DNA of 64,000 nucleotides from Bigelowiella natans CCMP2755 (taxonomy: Eukaryota; Cercozoa; Chlorarachniophyceae): the NCBI GenBank assembly GCA_000320545.1, contig ADNK01000614.1, forward strand, positions 85,001 to 149,000, given 5' to 3'. The notes beneath the pieces are model-generated. The model was not told where the DNA came from. It saw only the letters and a list, made by a program, of their open reading frames with translations, and ran no database searches. Position 1 is the stretch's first letter. Every line of letters begins with the position of its first letter. Below, in pieces: positions 24,075 to 36,940 of this stretch. The position numbers and the translations under genes are program-made.

Positions 24075-25230
24075 TTTCTTTTAAGAGGATATCAATTGGA
24101 ACTTGAGAATATTTGCTCGCGAATATGTTAACAAAAATCCTTCAGCCTGGATCCTAGAATAATTCTGAGGTATCCTTTTCTTTTATTCCTGGAGGAGGAG
24201 GATAGTCGTCAAATGAGGTTACAACTTGAGTGAAAGTTGGAGTTTGCAAAATTAGAAATAACATTTCGCAACTGTGGAAATGAAAAGCTATTTTTAATCT
24301 TTGTTTGGAATGTTGCGACAAAGGATTATAGATGCAAAACTCACAAACATAGCGCACAAATTCCTGGACAACCCTCAAATCTTATGCGAACATCACAGAT
24401 AAAATCTCATAAAATCTCTTACATTCCGATTTTGAACCCTTGGACGCATGCGTATGTTTTTTGACCCAGGTTCAGATCGCATCGAAGGTATATCATCTTC
24501 CCAAAAGTATAAAAATATTAAAACGTACTACAAATAAAATAATACATACCATTAGACTATTGCATTACCATCGAAACCAAAGTCCATAAATTTAAGGCTT
24601 TTCTGAAAGTAAAATAGGATTGTGTTTTTCAGGCTATGCATGGAACACCCGGAATCCCATGTCATTTATGCAACTAGTTCGACGTTTTGCTTGTCGGTGG
24701 CCTCCAAAAAGGACCTTCGAAACAAATTGCATAATTTCTTCCCACTTTTCGTCTTTTAGTCAAAATTCACAGGCTGTTCTCTGGTAGTCCAGTGCGACAA
24801 GCCCCTGAGCCCATCTTTCAAACTGTGGCGTTTTTTAATGAAAACGGTTACATCAAGTCGGAAAGGAAGGTGGTTTTTCGGGCAAGAAAATAAGCTAAAT
24901 TAATCGAAGGATTCTAATTTTTGGATCATTCTGCGACTAATGCATGATCATGTGCTTCCCCTACATTCATCAAATATATCTTATAAATATTGGCGATAAA
25001 AAGTTGACCAGTTTTTGAATCGTCGCTCTTTCAGGGGCCAAGCATTTGAAACTAGCTGATGCCACGAGCTAGCTATCCGCTTGCAGTCTCGGAAGCCCGG
25101 TCGTAAGAGCGCAAGGACTTCAGGAATGTCAAATAGATAAAGTCGAAGTCATTGCACTTTGGCAAGCAACAATAACATTTTTCTTCTATGCAATCTGAGT
25201 TGAAGTAGCTGGCGAGGGGATCACAGCAGC
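24075..25230. promoter_or_regulatory. Divergent intergenic region between kinase and TRP-like channel genes
   Basis: About 1.15 kb of AT-rich sequence between two divergent starts, so it should hold both promoters. Open frames at 24154-24464 and 25073-25393 have no recognisable product. An undetected first exon of the channel gene could lie here. Confidence 0.4.
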
Positions 25231-27012
25231 ATGAAGCGACCAGCTTCGCTGGCTCGTATTCATGATGGACATAGTACGACGTCGATACTAGAAACTTCCG
25301 AGCTTCGACAGGTTCCACGTATCCATGAAAATTTAATAACTTCGGTGGACAGCTTTCTGAAACGAAAACAGCGCCAATTTTTTCAAAGCTCAATGCATGG
25401 TTTCACACACACCGCTTGCCCTTTTTTTCTCCAGCCTAACCCCTTAATCCGGTCGAATTTGAAGCATCTTTGTTTTCGAAGGTTGACCAGTACTTGGACA
25501 AGCGCGCAGCTACATTGGCAGAGGTGAATGACTTGCATCGCGCGTGTGCGAAAGCCAGAGTACCTCAGGTATTTCCAACCCTCCGTTTCACATACTCATA
25601 TCTGGCAGTTTTCATTCTCTCAGTATCGGTTTCTAAGAGTCAATGTGTGTGTGTGTGTGCGCGCGCGCGCACATGTTGTGAACATGTGTTTTAACCTTGG
25701 GTAAAAACCCGGCTCATGTTGCCATTATTAACTCTAACGAAAGGTGGAAATGCTGTTAAATAATGGGTTTAATGTGAATAAAGAAACGCAAGGTGAGTAA
25801 CTTCCCAATAAAAATACATATAAGAAAGGGCGATCTTCCTCAACATAGCCACAACACTCCTATTTCGACACCAACCTTCATCAAAGGCAAAAAAGCAACA
25901 AAATAGATGCTGAATTGAGCCTATTGATAGTCTTTTCCCTATTTAAGTGGTTCTATACAGAATGTCCTACATGTTGCTGCTGTGACTAATCAGGTGGGTG
26001 GACACCGCTACATTTCGCGTGCAAAGCTGCATCGGTCGAATGCGCGAAACTGCTCATCGGTATGACACACTGATACAGGCACCCATACACAGAGAGAGAG
26101 AGGGGGGGGGGGGGGGAAGACAAACAAACAATGTGATGATACAATACCTAAAAAGTTCGAGGATATACTGACCTCATAAAAGCCGTAAACGAAAACTCAA
26201 ACTTGTCTTCTTCCTCAGATGCCAAGGCGACAGTGATGAGCTTCTCATCAGCTGGGGACACTCCGTTGCATATTGCTGCGAGGTTGAAATTCTCAAAACA
26301 ATTTTTATCCCCCTCCCCCCCCCCCCCACTCTCTTTTTATCTCTCCCAAATGTCTCGATTTATGATGAATACATACCGGAGCTGCAATTGCTATATAATA
26401 TTACATTGCTACCTACGTAATGAAGCACCGGCAAAGGGACACTCGTAAGTCTTCTCCTGAGGCATAAGGCAGATAGGTAAATAGAGTGGAGGGAGCATTC
26501 CCCCCCCCCCCCCTTTCTAACCTTCTCTCAGCAAAAAGAAGAAATAGATAAACCAACTTACATATCTTTTAGCTTACGGTTGACTTGTGCCCGTTCCTTG
26601 CAGGCTTGCCGAAGATCAACGTGGGGCCTTGCCAATCAACCAGGTCTCCCCTGCGCTCTCTAATGCTGTTGGTATAGCTGGGTTGAGTCGCGACAAAGAA
26701 ACAGCAACATCGAAAACATCGGTGTTTTTTAAAATGGAGAGAGGGGACGAACAAGTAGATGGCCATCGTGATATTCCTACTGAAAACTGTTTGATGAGGC
26801 GATCAGAGAATCGACCACGCATTCAACAATGATGTACATGTATGATGACTCGAGAAGAAGGGCAGCAGCACATTCCTTCCCGTAACGACTGAGGTTTACT
26901 ACAATCTCACTGGTCGATCGATCGATGTATGTATGTAACTGTGCAAGGTTGCGGCAGCATGGATACTGAGGAAGACGAATTATCACTTCACAGAGTAATA
27001 GAAAAAGGAGGG

Positions 27013-27050
<38 letters not shown>

Positions 27051-28177
27051 CCATACAGTTATGTGTTTTGTGTCAGAAGAGGGAGGGATTGGAGGAGGAG
27101 AACAGTAAAAGAGAGGGGGAGGAGGGTAGAGTAGGGGGAGGATACTGTGGATCTGCGGGGGACTCTTTTGGGAGCAACGCATTAAAGCTCTCGTGCCCGT
27201 GCAAATACTACTAGATTTCACGACTATGCAAATGTTCTCGACATACTGATTGGATTCAAAGAGCTGCGATGTAGGTAGTAATTATCCCCTCCTTCATTTG
27301 ATTGGTGGTGTCCCTCTGTCGATGATGATCAGCGAACATTTATCTTATTATACAACCACGTGCTTGAATTGGACTATGTTCTCCTTCCCGCCGATTCAAA
27401 CTAACTATTCGCATCATCACGTGCGTTTATGTGTGTGTGTGTTTTGCCACAGTAATATGACTAAAAGAATGCAGCTATGCGCACTGATTAGCATGGATCA
27501 AATAGATGCAGCGCGTCATATCTTGGGCAGGCAGGTCAATCAAGCAGCGATCACTGCCGATTGTTATTCCTACTTCGTTTTCTCCTTCAACATCATCATT
27601 ATCATCATCATTATCATCATCTGGTCATCATCGTCGTCGTCGTCGTCGTCATCTCCGTTATTATTATTTCTGTTCGCTACTCAGATAAAACTGCATGTGG
27701 AGATGGAGATCAGCCTGGGCAAAAGCGGTACGGTTGATTTAACGTAGTAGTAGTAGTAACACGATGGGAAACGAAGTGAACAAATTTTGTCGTCGGTGGT
27801 CGCAGTGATGAATCCATTAGAATTCGGCAACATAAGACAGCTGTGCGAATCGCATATAAGCGCAACTACTCACTATCACTACTACTATCACCAAGGCCCT
27901 ACCCCACGCCTTCTGCAAACGTCAAGGCGCTATGGGTCTGAAGCGTTCAAAAGCGTGTATAGGTGGGTGCGCTACCAAACTAAAAGTGCAATCCAATCAC
28001 CCCATTCCCACCACCACACAGATGAATGGATAAGGTGATGTATGATCTCAGGTATGATTTTGAGATCCTGCTGCCGAACATGCCCGCCGAGGACGAAGCA
28101 CTGGAGGAAATCCGGGAAAGAAATGTGAGAAATCATGGCTTACATTTACGTATATGTATTTGTGTATAGTTGTGTGC

Positions 28178-28218
<41 letters not shown>

Positions 28219-29275
28219 TCCGTCTGCATTTGAATGATGACGAGCATGGAGGGGGAGGGGGAACATACTATCTTTGATATACGTCTTGGATCAATGGACT
28301 CTTTTACTAGCGACTGGCGAAGAGGAGATGGGAGGAGCGCACACGCATCGGTCATATTTACAACATATACAATCACATTCTTAAATCATAGACACACGGT
28401 GATTTAACATGCTGCAGGTGTTCCGCAAAAGAAGAACACATTTGTATACTGCGAGCGCTGCTTGCTAATTTGTTTGATTTGTTGCTTTAGACGAAAAGCG
28501 CTCACCAACTACATTAGGAGGTTCGTTGTATATTTACTCTAATAATTGCACGCATTATTCGCGTAAATACGTTGATGAAAGTGCCTGTGCGAGTGCGTGG
28601 ACGCGTATGTGTGTGAGAGAGTGAGTGAGCGTGTGTACGTGAGCATAAATCGTGTACGTCGTCTCACCAAATATATCAATGATATATTCTATTATTATTT
28701 GTCATCATATAGATACGAAGAAGGATATAGAAAAATCGACGATGATGAAGGCGGTGCCTAGAGAAGCGGGAAAAGGAAGAGGAAGAGAAAGGTAAAACAT
28801 CAAGCAGCACAATGAGATGATACGTCAACCCACACAGCCTCATCAATATCATCCTCATCCTCATCATCATGACTCTTATGCCTCTGCTATCTGGCTTTTT
28901 CCGCTCACTTCGCATCATTCGATGTGCGGTGATGGCCACCAGGATTAGTGATGAGAAGGACAGCGTTTCACACAGCACTGTTAAAGGAGAAAAAGACAAC
29001 GACGGGAAAGAAGATGAGGGAAAAGAAGAAGAAGAAATAGACGAAGGAGGGAGCGTTAGAAACGACGGCGATTGTAGCAATCGTCCCAGCGATGCAAGTC
29101 GTCCCAGCGATGATTCTGAGAAGAACGGGTCATTGCTGTTACTCTCAAAACATACCAAAAGGAGGACACAACCATGGCCTTCATCACCACTGGTAAATGT
29201 ACAGTAGCAAGTCGAGTTGAAAGTGGTATTCGTGTACTCGCTGCAAGTATTCGTCGTGTCCATCAAGAGATGACA

Positions 29276-29314
<39 letters not shown>

Positions 29315-29572
29315 ACGCACACGCAAGCTTATGGAAAGGTGATGGATAAGCGATGACTTCTATCATGGCTTAATCTCATATTTCATTGTTGTTCGGCACA
29401 GGCTGACAAAGGAGGTAGGAGCAGTGGTGGACCAGATTCTTTACTCAAATTAGCACCTCACAAGGCTGGATACATTCCCTTGGAAAGCAGCAGCAACAAC
29501 AACAACAACAACAACTGCGGGGAGGAAGAAGAGGAGAAGGAGGAAAAGGCCCAAGGTGATGGGTAGCAGGCA

Positions 29573-29660
<88 letters not shown>

Positions 29661-30595
29661 GCAAACACTGCAGCAATGTGTACGCAGTCTAAATCAGAAG
29701 CACGCAAACATCATCACGTTCTCTATTCCCCTCCTCCTTCTTCCTCCTGTTCTCCCCCTTCACCAATGCGTAGGGTCCGGTGCTTCGCCGCTTGCAGAAG
29801 GGGGGGGAGGAGGGGGGTTTACGGGAGGCCTGAATCTGAATCTAGCGCTTGATTTGTCGCCAACAGTAGTTGCAGAAGGAGGAGGAGGAGGAGGAGGAGG
29901 AGGAGAGGGAGGGGGGGGGGGGGGAGCCTTTGGTAAGCTCACGACCTATGAAACGAAGAATGTTCTCGGAATCAGACAGGGTAGAAGTAGTGTCAGCAGC
30001 GAGACTAACAACAACAAAAACAAAGATGACGACGATGGGAGAGGAGGAAGAGGAGGAGGAGGCGGCGAAGGCGGGGCTGCAGTTCCTGGCATCCAGAAGC
30101 GAGGGAACACTAGAGCCATGCCAAGAGGAAGGTCCCCTGGTGTGCTCAATCAAGAATTCAAAGGCGGCAGCTATGTTAATGATGATGAGGACGCCAATAC
30201 GACCATGACGAAAGGGGGCAAGAACAAGCAAAGCTTTGACGTGAAACCCGACCAGCCATTGACCAAATCAGGTATGTAATATGTGATGATGCGGTATGAT
30301 GATGATGATGATGATGTGACGATGGTAGTCCCTTGTGCATAGTAATGGGTAAGGCTCTGCCCAAAAGCGCTATGATTTATGATGGTTACGCTAAACTCCT
30401 TCTCCCTGCGCTTTCTTCAACTGTTGATGTTGTTCTCCCGATGATTCCTCCTCCGTTGATGACTCAGCAACGGCATCGTTCCGGCGCCTCAGCTCCACCG
30501 GCTTGCAAGGACTCAAGCTTATGTCTTCAGGGGTGATGATGATAATGATGATGATGATGATGTGTGAACTTACCACCGCTGCTACTGCAAGGAAG

Positions 30596-30626
<31 letters not shown>

Positions 30627-30990
30627 GTTTGAAGCCTCCACCTCTCTTGATACATTGTCAGTTCCATAAATTTTACGTGGATGTGTGCACAGGGAAGGAT
30701 GGCAAAGAGATTCCTGATGACAGTCTTCACATCCAGTGGCGAGGAGAAGATTGGTGCCGATTCTAATAGTGTGGGAAGGGGGAGGGGGTATATGGTATGT
30801 TCCTAAGACAAGAAATCGGCCATAGTAAACATTTGTGTACATGCCACGCTCTCCGCCCTCATCTCCCCCCCTCCCCTCTCTTGTCGATTCCTTGGCACAT
30901 TTCCCCCGCAAAATCGCTCAGAGTCGGCCACAACAAAGGCTTTCAATATATTCAGGAAAGTGAGTAAGCTGCTCTTGGAGAATGTTGTTA

Positions 30991-31025
<35 letters not shown>

Positions 31026-31293
31026 ACACAACCCAATAAGGCCCTCCTATGAAACAGGGACTATCAGGCAACTTGAGAAGAGAGGACAGCTTTAATCAAG
31101 GCGGCTTCATAAGAAAGGTGTCAATATGGGGGGGGGGGGGGGGAAAAAGAGGAGTGTCGGCCGTACATAAATAGGCAAACATAAAAAAGTATAAAAAAGT
31201 AGAGCTGCTGTTTTGTTCGTGGTGCACGTCACCCATCATTTCTCATGGTGACGGTGGTGATAATAATTGTATATAAATTTTTACACACATAAA

Positions 31294-31327
<34 letters not shown>

Positions 31328-31824
31328 TATGTTTTTTAAATATATAACATATATGACGATGACGGCAATCAGGGACTAGACCCCATCGGCTTGATGATGG
31401 AAAGGGACACGAGTGTAGACCTCTTCACGTTGCCGCTTATACGCGCGTACCGAACATGCTAACTCGTTAAACATATACGACGACGACGACGACAAAGACG
31501 ACATATGAGAATGAGACCAAAGGAAGATAAGGGAGTTGAAAACAGTGACACGTGCTGCTGCTACTGCTGAAGGCATCATGTGAATCATTTGTAGAGGGGG
31601 GAGAGCAAAGCACGACGGATGCGAGAGATTTACCAGCGGCGTGTATATGTAAATAAATTATGCGTATTTACTTTGCGTTTGATTGCAGGTATTTCGACGA
31701 GAAATGGACAGGGGTATGTGTACATAACCGCAACAGTGTTTGCCTCTTAACCCCTTTTCCACACCTTCCATCTGCATAACTCTGCCCCCCCCCCCCCCCC
31801 CTTCACCCTTCAACACCGTCATCT

Positions 31825-31862
<38 letters not shown>

Positions 31863-32920
31863 GTGTGTGTGTGTGTAGGTTCGGACTATCTTTTACTCCC
31901 TCTCAGCAGTGCAGCTGCTTTATGTCGGGTTGTCGCCTCTTTCCATCACCGCCTTATGCGATTTATAAACTCACGTTTGTCATCACACGGCCAACACACG
32001 CAAATGTCCATGCTTGTCCGTCGAAGACGCACGTACGTGAGCAACGTGCAAAGGCCTCACCACACGCCTGATCTACTAGGTGCATATCGGCGCTAGCAGT
32101 CACCATCCGCAGCGGCGGGATGAGACGTAAGCTGTGTACATGAGAATGATGATAACTTGACACGCAGTTGATGAATTGTACGATGGTTTGAGATTTTGTC
32201 TGCGTTATTTTAGCACGATTTTTTTTATCATAACGTATATCTTCACTCAATTTCGTATTTCATGAAATGTAAACATCAATGTTGTCGTCGCCATCGTGGC
32301 CGTTCTTAATTATAGTAACTTGTCTTCATCCCCCTTCCCTCCTCCCCCCTCCTCATTCTCTTCCTCGCAGGAGCCCACATCTCTCTGGCCACGATAATGT
32401 TCGTCGCAATATATTACTACAAGATTACAATAAGATGAAAACGAACATGCGTAGACCTACACACACACACACACACGCACACACACACACGCACGCACGC
32501 AAATGGCATAGATACACACGTTTATGGAAGGAAAGATTGAAATAAGCAAAGGGTTAACAGCAGCAGCAGCCCGAAATGGGGTTGTTGTGAGAGACTAAAC
32601 ATTATAGGAGATATGATGATGATGATGATGATAATAGAAGCAAAAGGAACAGAACATATATGTTAATGATTCCACTGACTAACGATACTCTCTCTCACTC
32701 AGGCTGGCTATAACGATTTCTCAATCTATCATTGCAATGCACGCAGCTTCTGGTTGATATTATCCCACTCTTCAATGTTTTAACAACAATCCCAGCTTTT
32801 CCACTTCAACACGGCACCTTTTACATGCGCTACTCTCCTTCCTACTTCCCCATGCGTGATTTCTATATTTTTAACACTTTGGCTCATTTTCCTGCTGTGC
32901 ACGGCGATAAAAATTATATG

Positions 32921-33014
<94 letters not shown>

Positions 33015-33975
33015 ATAATTTTAGCGATGGGTTTGCAGAGGTTTCGATCCTACTTCCTCGACTGGGCTCAGGTAGTAGCACTCATACATGCTTTTGATGG
33101 TGGCGAAAGCAACCAGATACATCACACATTATATTCATCAACTAGGGTATTACAGTACATATTACATTTGTAAGCGTGTGTGTTGAATGGGGGGAAGGAG
33201 GGGGGGAGGTGTACCTATTTTTATACATATGTGCCTGTTTTTGTGTACATGAAAAGGTGTTGCTAGCGTTCCCGACGCACACAGGTCAATCAAGTTTTAG
33301 TCCATGATGTGCAGCACACACGCGCGCACACACAGAGAGGGGGGGGGGGGGGGGGGGGGGGGGGCCCCCCCCCCCCCCAAAATATTGCTTAACATGGATG
33401 GTGAGATGTTGCGGTTTGCAGGTCACCTTGTAAAGCTGGTCGGATCGGACGATACCCCGGATTTAGATGCCCCCAAGTCACTGTGGATATTATGGTTAAT
33501 TGCGCGTCGAAAGTTATTGGAAAAGGGGGGAGGGAGGGGGGGGGGGGAGAGAGGTGACGATAAAAAAGATAATTCCACATTAGCGTCATCATCATCATCA
33601 TCATCATCATCATCGTTGTTTTCAGGTTCTATACTTTACTTATCACCATCTCGTGGTTAAACTGCATGAGATTCTTCCTGCCCTTTCGTGAGAAGAGGAA
33701 TACCATCGTCTCCGTGTAATTGACCAACGAGACTCTCAATTAACCGACTGCCGTGATAGTGATAACGATAAATCTCCCCGTTTTTCATCTCCCTCCTGTT
33801 GTTCTTCGCAGCTACTCTATGGTGCGGGCGTTTGGGATCGTTGTGGTCTGTACCTATACCATTGGAATCGGGTAGTAGCCAGAGAGAAGGAGTCGTTATT
33901 ATGAGAACGAAGAACAGCGTCAAGCTGTTATTACACGGCAATCAAATACTATTTCTGCTGCCACTACTACTGCTC

Positions 33976-34006
<31 letters not shown>

Positions 34007-34391
34007 CATGACAGCAAATGTGATTCAATTGTGACTCGATAACCACCCCCTCTTATGTTCTTTCGCGTGTTAGCTGTGGTGGATTTCTCAGACCATCACA
34101 ACCAACTTATGTTGTGAGTATGTTGTTGTCGTTGTCCTCTTCTTTTTGGGCGATGCCACTCAGGTCTTTCTCGCTGCTGTTCTTCACGATGTTCAGCAAA
34201 AGCGGGGTAGAGAGGTCGGCCTCGCATCCATGCACATGCGTACATCTATGTAAAGTATTCGAAGGCTTTCGAGAAAAAAAATACGAAGACAAGTCTTATT
34301 TATGTGCTGCTGGTGTTCTTCTAAAGACATGTCAATTATGCGTGCTGGCATAACGCATGCACACATACATACATACACACACATATTTATG

Positions 34392-34427
<36 letters not shown>

Positions 34428-34511
34428 GTATATGGTCACCGGGCACACTATCACATCAGGCTCGCAACAGTGGATAAGGTTTTCGTTGAGCTCTACTTCT
34501 TCGCACTCGGG

Positions 34512-34549
<38 letters not shown>

Positions 34550-35354
34550 TGAAGGAAGGAAATCAACTTGAAGCCGCACACCCATCACAGGAACACGTGA
34601 AGTCGCATCCAAACACGGAGAAGGGGAGGGGGGGGGGGGGGCGTTGGAAGTATGCATATGATGAACATTGTAGCAGGATGACACCACACACAAGTTGCGT
34701 ACGCAACGACAAGATCTCTCAGCTGGAGCGCGTGGTCGTCATCGTTGTTCGCTCACCTAACATTTACGCAGATCGATGGAGAACTACGTTGAAATAGTCA
34801 ACGAAATGGACCATGATTTGATCGGGCTGTTCCGCATTATGTACATGCTCTTCACCGCCATTGTCTTCATTGCATTTGGTAATACTTGCTGCAGCTTCGA
34901 CTCGCTACCACCACTAGCACTATTCACTACGTGCAGCTACTGCAAACGACGACAACGACGACGACTACCTACTGTGATGAATCTATTTCTATGTTGTTGT
35001 TGTTGTTGTTGTTGTTGTTGTGCGGATGTATTTTCCGAAGACTGATTATCAACACTCCTTCTTCCTGATGTGAACATCATCTCCAGGAAACTGGTTGATT
35101 GCGTTGATGATCTCCAGCTATGATCGGATGCGTGATAAGGCCGAGGCCATTTCGGAGAAGTGGCGAGCAAGGTCAGTTGAGCTAATCATAGCTCTCTTCC
35201 GTAAATATTTGCGTTTTGTTGGGTTCGTGTTTGTGTATGTCGTTGTGCGTTGTGTTGCGTGGGGGTGACATCGTACGTCAATGTTTATATGCTCTAAAAT
35301 CAGGCAAATTATGATCTACGAAGGCCTCCTACCCCTGCAAAAGCGCAGAGGTGC

Positions 35355-35396
<42 letters not shown>

Positions 35397-36375
35397 ATAT
35401 ATTCTGAATGTGTGTGTGTGTTGTGTAATGTATGGAGAGATAAACGCATGACCCAGAAATCTAATAATCTGATTTTAGGCCAAGGTTTCGTCAACATCGA
35501 CAAAGATGAGCACGAAAAATCGAGGTAATTTGGTCGCTATATGAATTACATATTGGAAATACACTTTCAAGTTTCTCGCCTCCTCCCTCCCCCCCCTCCC
35601 CCCCCTCCCCCCTCCCCTACATACACACACATACGCACAATATATACATATATAAGACATCATCATCGTGGTGGATTGTTCGGAAAAGCAAGTCCCTTGC
35701 AGGTTGCTAAATTCAATATTTATTTATGTAAATAATATATATATATTTATATATATATTCATATATCATATGTTGGTTGAAGAAGATTTCATATACAGTC
35801 GCTCACCCACACAATCACGACATTCTTCTTTCCAAAATTTCCTTTGCTCTTCCCCCCCCCCCCCCCCCCTGCTGTTTATGACTTATGACCACAACCACCG
35901 CCAGATCGAGGTGGAGCGACTACACCATGGTCTAGAAGAGAGAGTTGACACCCTTTACAGAGAGGTTTTACTACTACTGAAGAGATACAAATCGAGAGGC
36001 AGATTGTACCTAAATTACTCAAGGGATTACCTGATAGCGTTGCTGAAGTTTGTCTTATTTTATCCCTTTGGTTGCCCTCTAGGTTGATGAGCTGATGAAG
36101 CTGGCCGGAATATGTACGATGTTAACACCTGTGATTGCTGATTTTGCCCGTGTTTATTTTTGGCTGCGATTTTGCTTTTTCGCCGGTTCACAATGAATCT
36201 TGTTCTCTCAATAACATTCCAAGGCTCTTGTTTGTCTTGCTGGGACTGCTATTTCTATCCTTTTATTTATTTTTGTTCTTCTTATCCGTCAGACAAAGAT
36301 CGTAACAGAGGCGTTGCACAGCAATGGCGGGCTGATGGCCACTTGTCCGCGCTTCAAGGATTCACTCGTACATAA
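25231..36375 (+). CDS. Ankyrin-repeat TRP-like cation channel, close to 40 small exons
   Basis: Phase-consistent exons include 25482-25568, 25745-25793, 25994-26059, 26219-26282, 26604-26643, 26948-26994, 27215-27274, 27453-27534, 27685-27727, 27896-27962, 28052-28124, 28943-29192, 29402-29555, 29798-30271, 30468-30532, 30693-30753, 30922-30959, 31373-31446, 31689-31713, 33422-33494, 33812-33871, 34074-34113, 34164-34206, 34471-34510, 34772-34878, 35087-35171, 35304-35350, 35479-35524, 35703-35727, 35905-35964, 36083-36113, 36293-36375. About 940 aa are expected. The N-terminus has ankyrin motifs (GGWTPLHFACKAASVECAKL, GDTPLHIAAR). A long Gly/Asn-rich insert follows (29402-30271). The pre-membrane segment reads DLFTLPLIRAYFDEKWTG. 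The last membrane helix reads FRIMYMLFTAIVFIAFG, then NWLIALMISSYDRMRDKAEA and ISEKWRARQIMIYEGLL, as after S6 in TRP channels. The start (25231-25311), 28418-28520 and the S1-S4 region (31714-33421; candidates 31879-31931, 32703-32752, 33039-33071) are uncertain. Ligand and ion are unknown. Confidence 0.68.
29573..29660 (+). repeat. Compound (CA)n(TA)n(GA)n microsatellite
   Basis: Three dinucleotide runs abut without spacer inside the 29556-29797 intron of the TRP-like gene. Similar compound tracts occur at 32460-32500, 32926-33015 and 34358-34425 in the same gene. Confidence 0.95.
33339..33378 (+). repeat. Poly-G run directly followed by poly-C run
   Basis: 26 G residues (33339-33364) are immediately followed by 14 C residues (33365-33378), inside an intron of the TRP-like gene. 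A GA tract precedes it. Confidence 0.95.
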
Positions 36376-36940
36376 CAGATAATTATAGATTTGTATAGAT
36401 TGTGGTTGCAGCTGCATTTATTAATGGATCACCTCGTATTATACACACGCGCGCGCTGCACACTATGCATGCATGCTTAGCGCGAACACGTTTAAATACA
36501 GTAGTAAATGTGAATGCTATTGAAAGCATTAGCAGTAATCACTTCGTAGCACGAAGCCTGCAGTGTGTAGGTTGGCCACTTGCAAATAGGAGCTCGATCT
36601 GATTACATGCTTGGCGATTCGTTGGTTAACGTTGTTAGCAGACATAGTTATGCGACATAGTAATGCACGGCAGGACGCAATAGCAGATATATTGTACTTT
36701 TACAAACACACCAACAGATTCAACATTAGCGCTGTAGCCGCTGCATTGCACAGCTACATAAGGATGGCCATTATTGAACAAATTTAATTGATACTTGCGA
36801 GTAAGGAGACATGTTTAGAGTTATGACAGTTGTAGTGCAATTAAAGCATAATGATCACGGTGAGCAGTGGATCTAGAGATATTGATCCAACTATGTATAT
36901 CGGCGCACTAAGTGATGGCCTTTTGGTTGTTTACCATTAT
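36376..36940. other. Convergent intergenic region with palindrome-rich words
   Basis: Lies between the stop codons of the channel and RCC1 genes, which converge. It contains a CATGCATGC cluster near 36468 and the retroelement fragment listed separately. No other gene is seen. Confidence 0.5.
36650..36787 (+). mobile_element. Retroelement C-terminal fragment, plus-strand copy
   Basis: A 45-codon open frame ends in NRFNISAVAAALHSYIRMAI plus IEQI and a TAA at 36785. It closely matches the tail of the minus-strand copy at 20740 (SAVAAALHSYIRMTIEKI), but the upstream part is more diverged and the 3' flank differs. It is therefore a separate, 5'-truncated insertion of the same family. Confidence 0.65.

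Noticed and set aside
25073-25393. Minus-strand 106-codon Cys-containing open frame
   Set aside because: It has no domain and no splice partners, and overlaps the presumed first exon and promoter of the TRP-like gene.
26894-26926. Extra 33-bp exon (VYYNLTGRSID) in the TRP-like gene
   Set aside because: It fits the phase, but would leave only a 21-bp intron before the next exon. Skipping it keeps the same phase with a normal intron.
28711-28791. Candidate exon reading KKDIEKSTMMKAVPREAGKG in the TRP-like gene
   Set aside because: Its donor is good, but its entry phase does not match the preceding exons. Direct joining of 28520 to 28943 keeps the frame.
34349-34430. Tandem dinucleotide arrays considered as CRISPR-like or telomeric repeats
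   Set aside because: They are simple CA/TA microsatellites with no unique spacers and no telomere motif.
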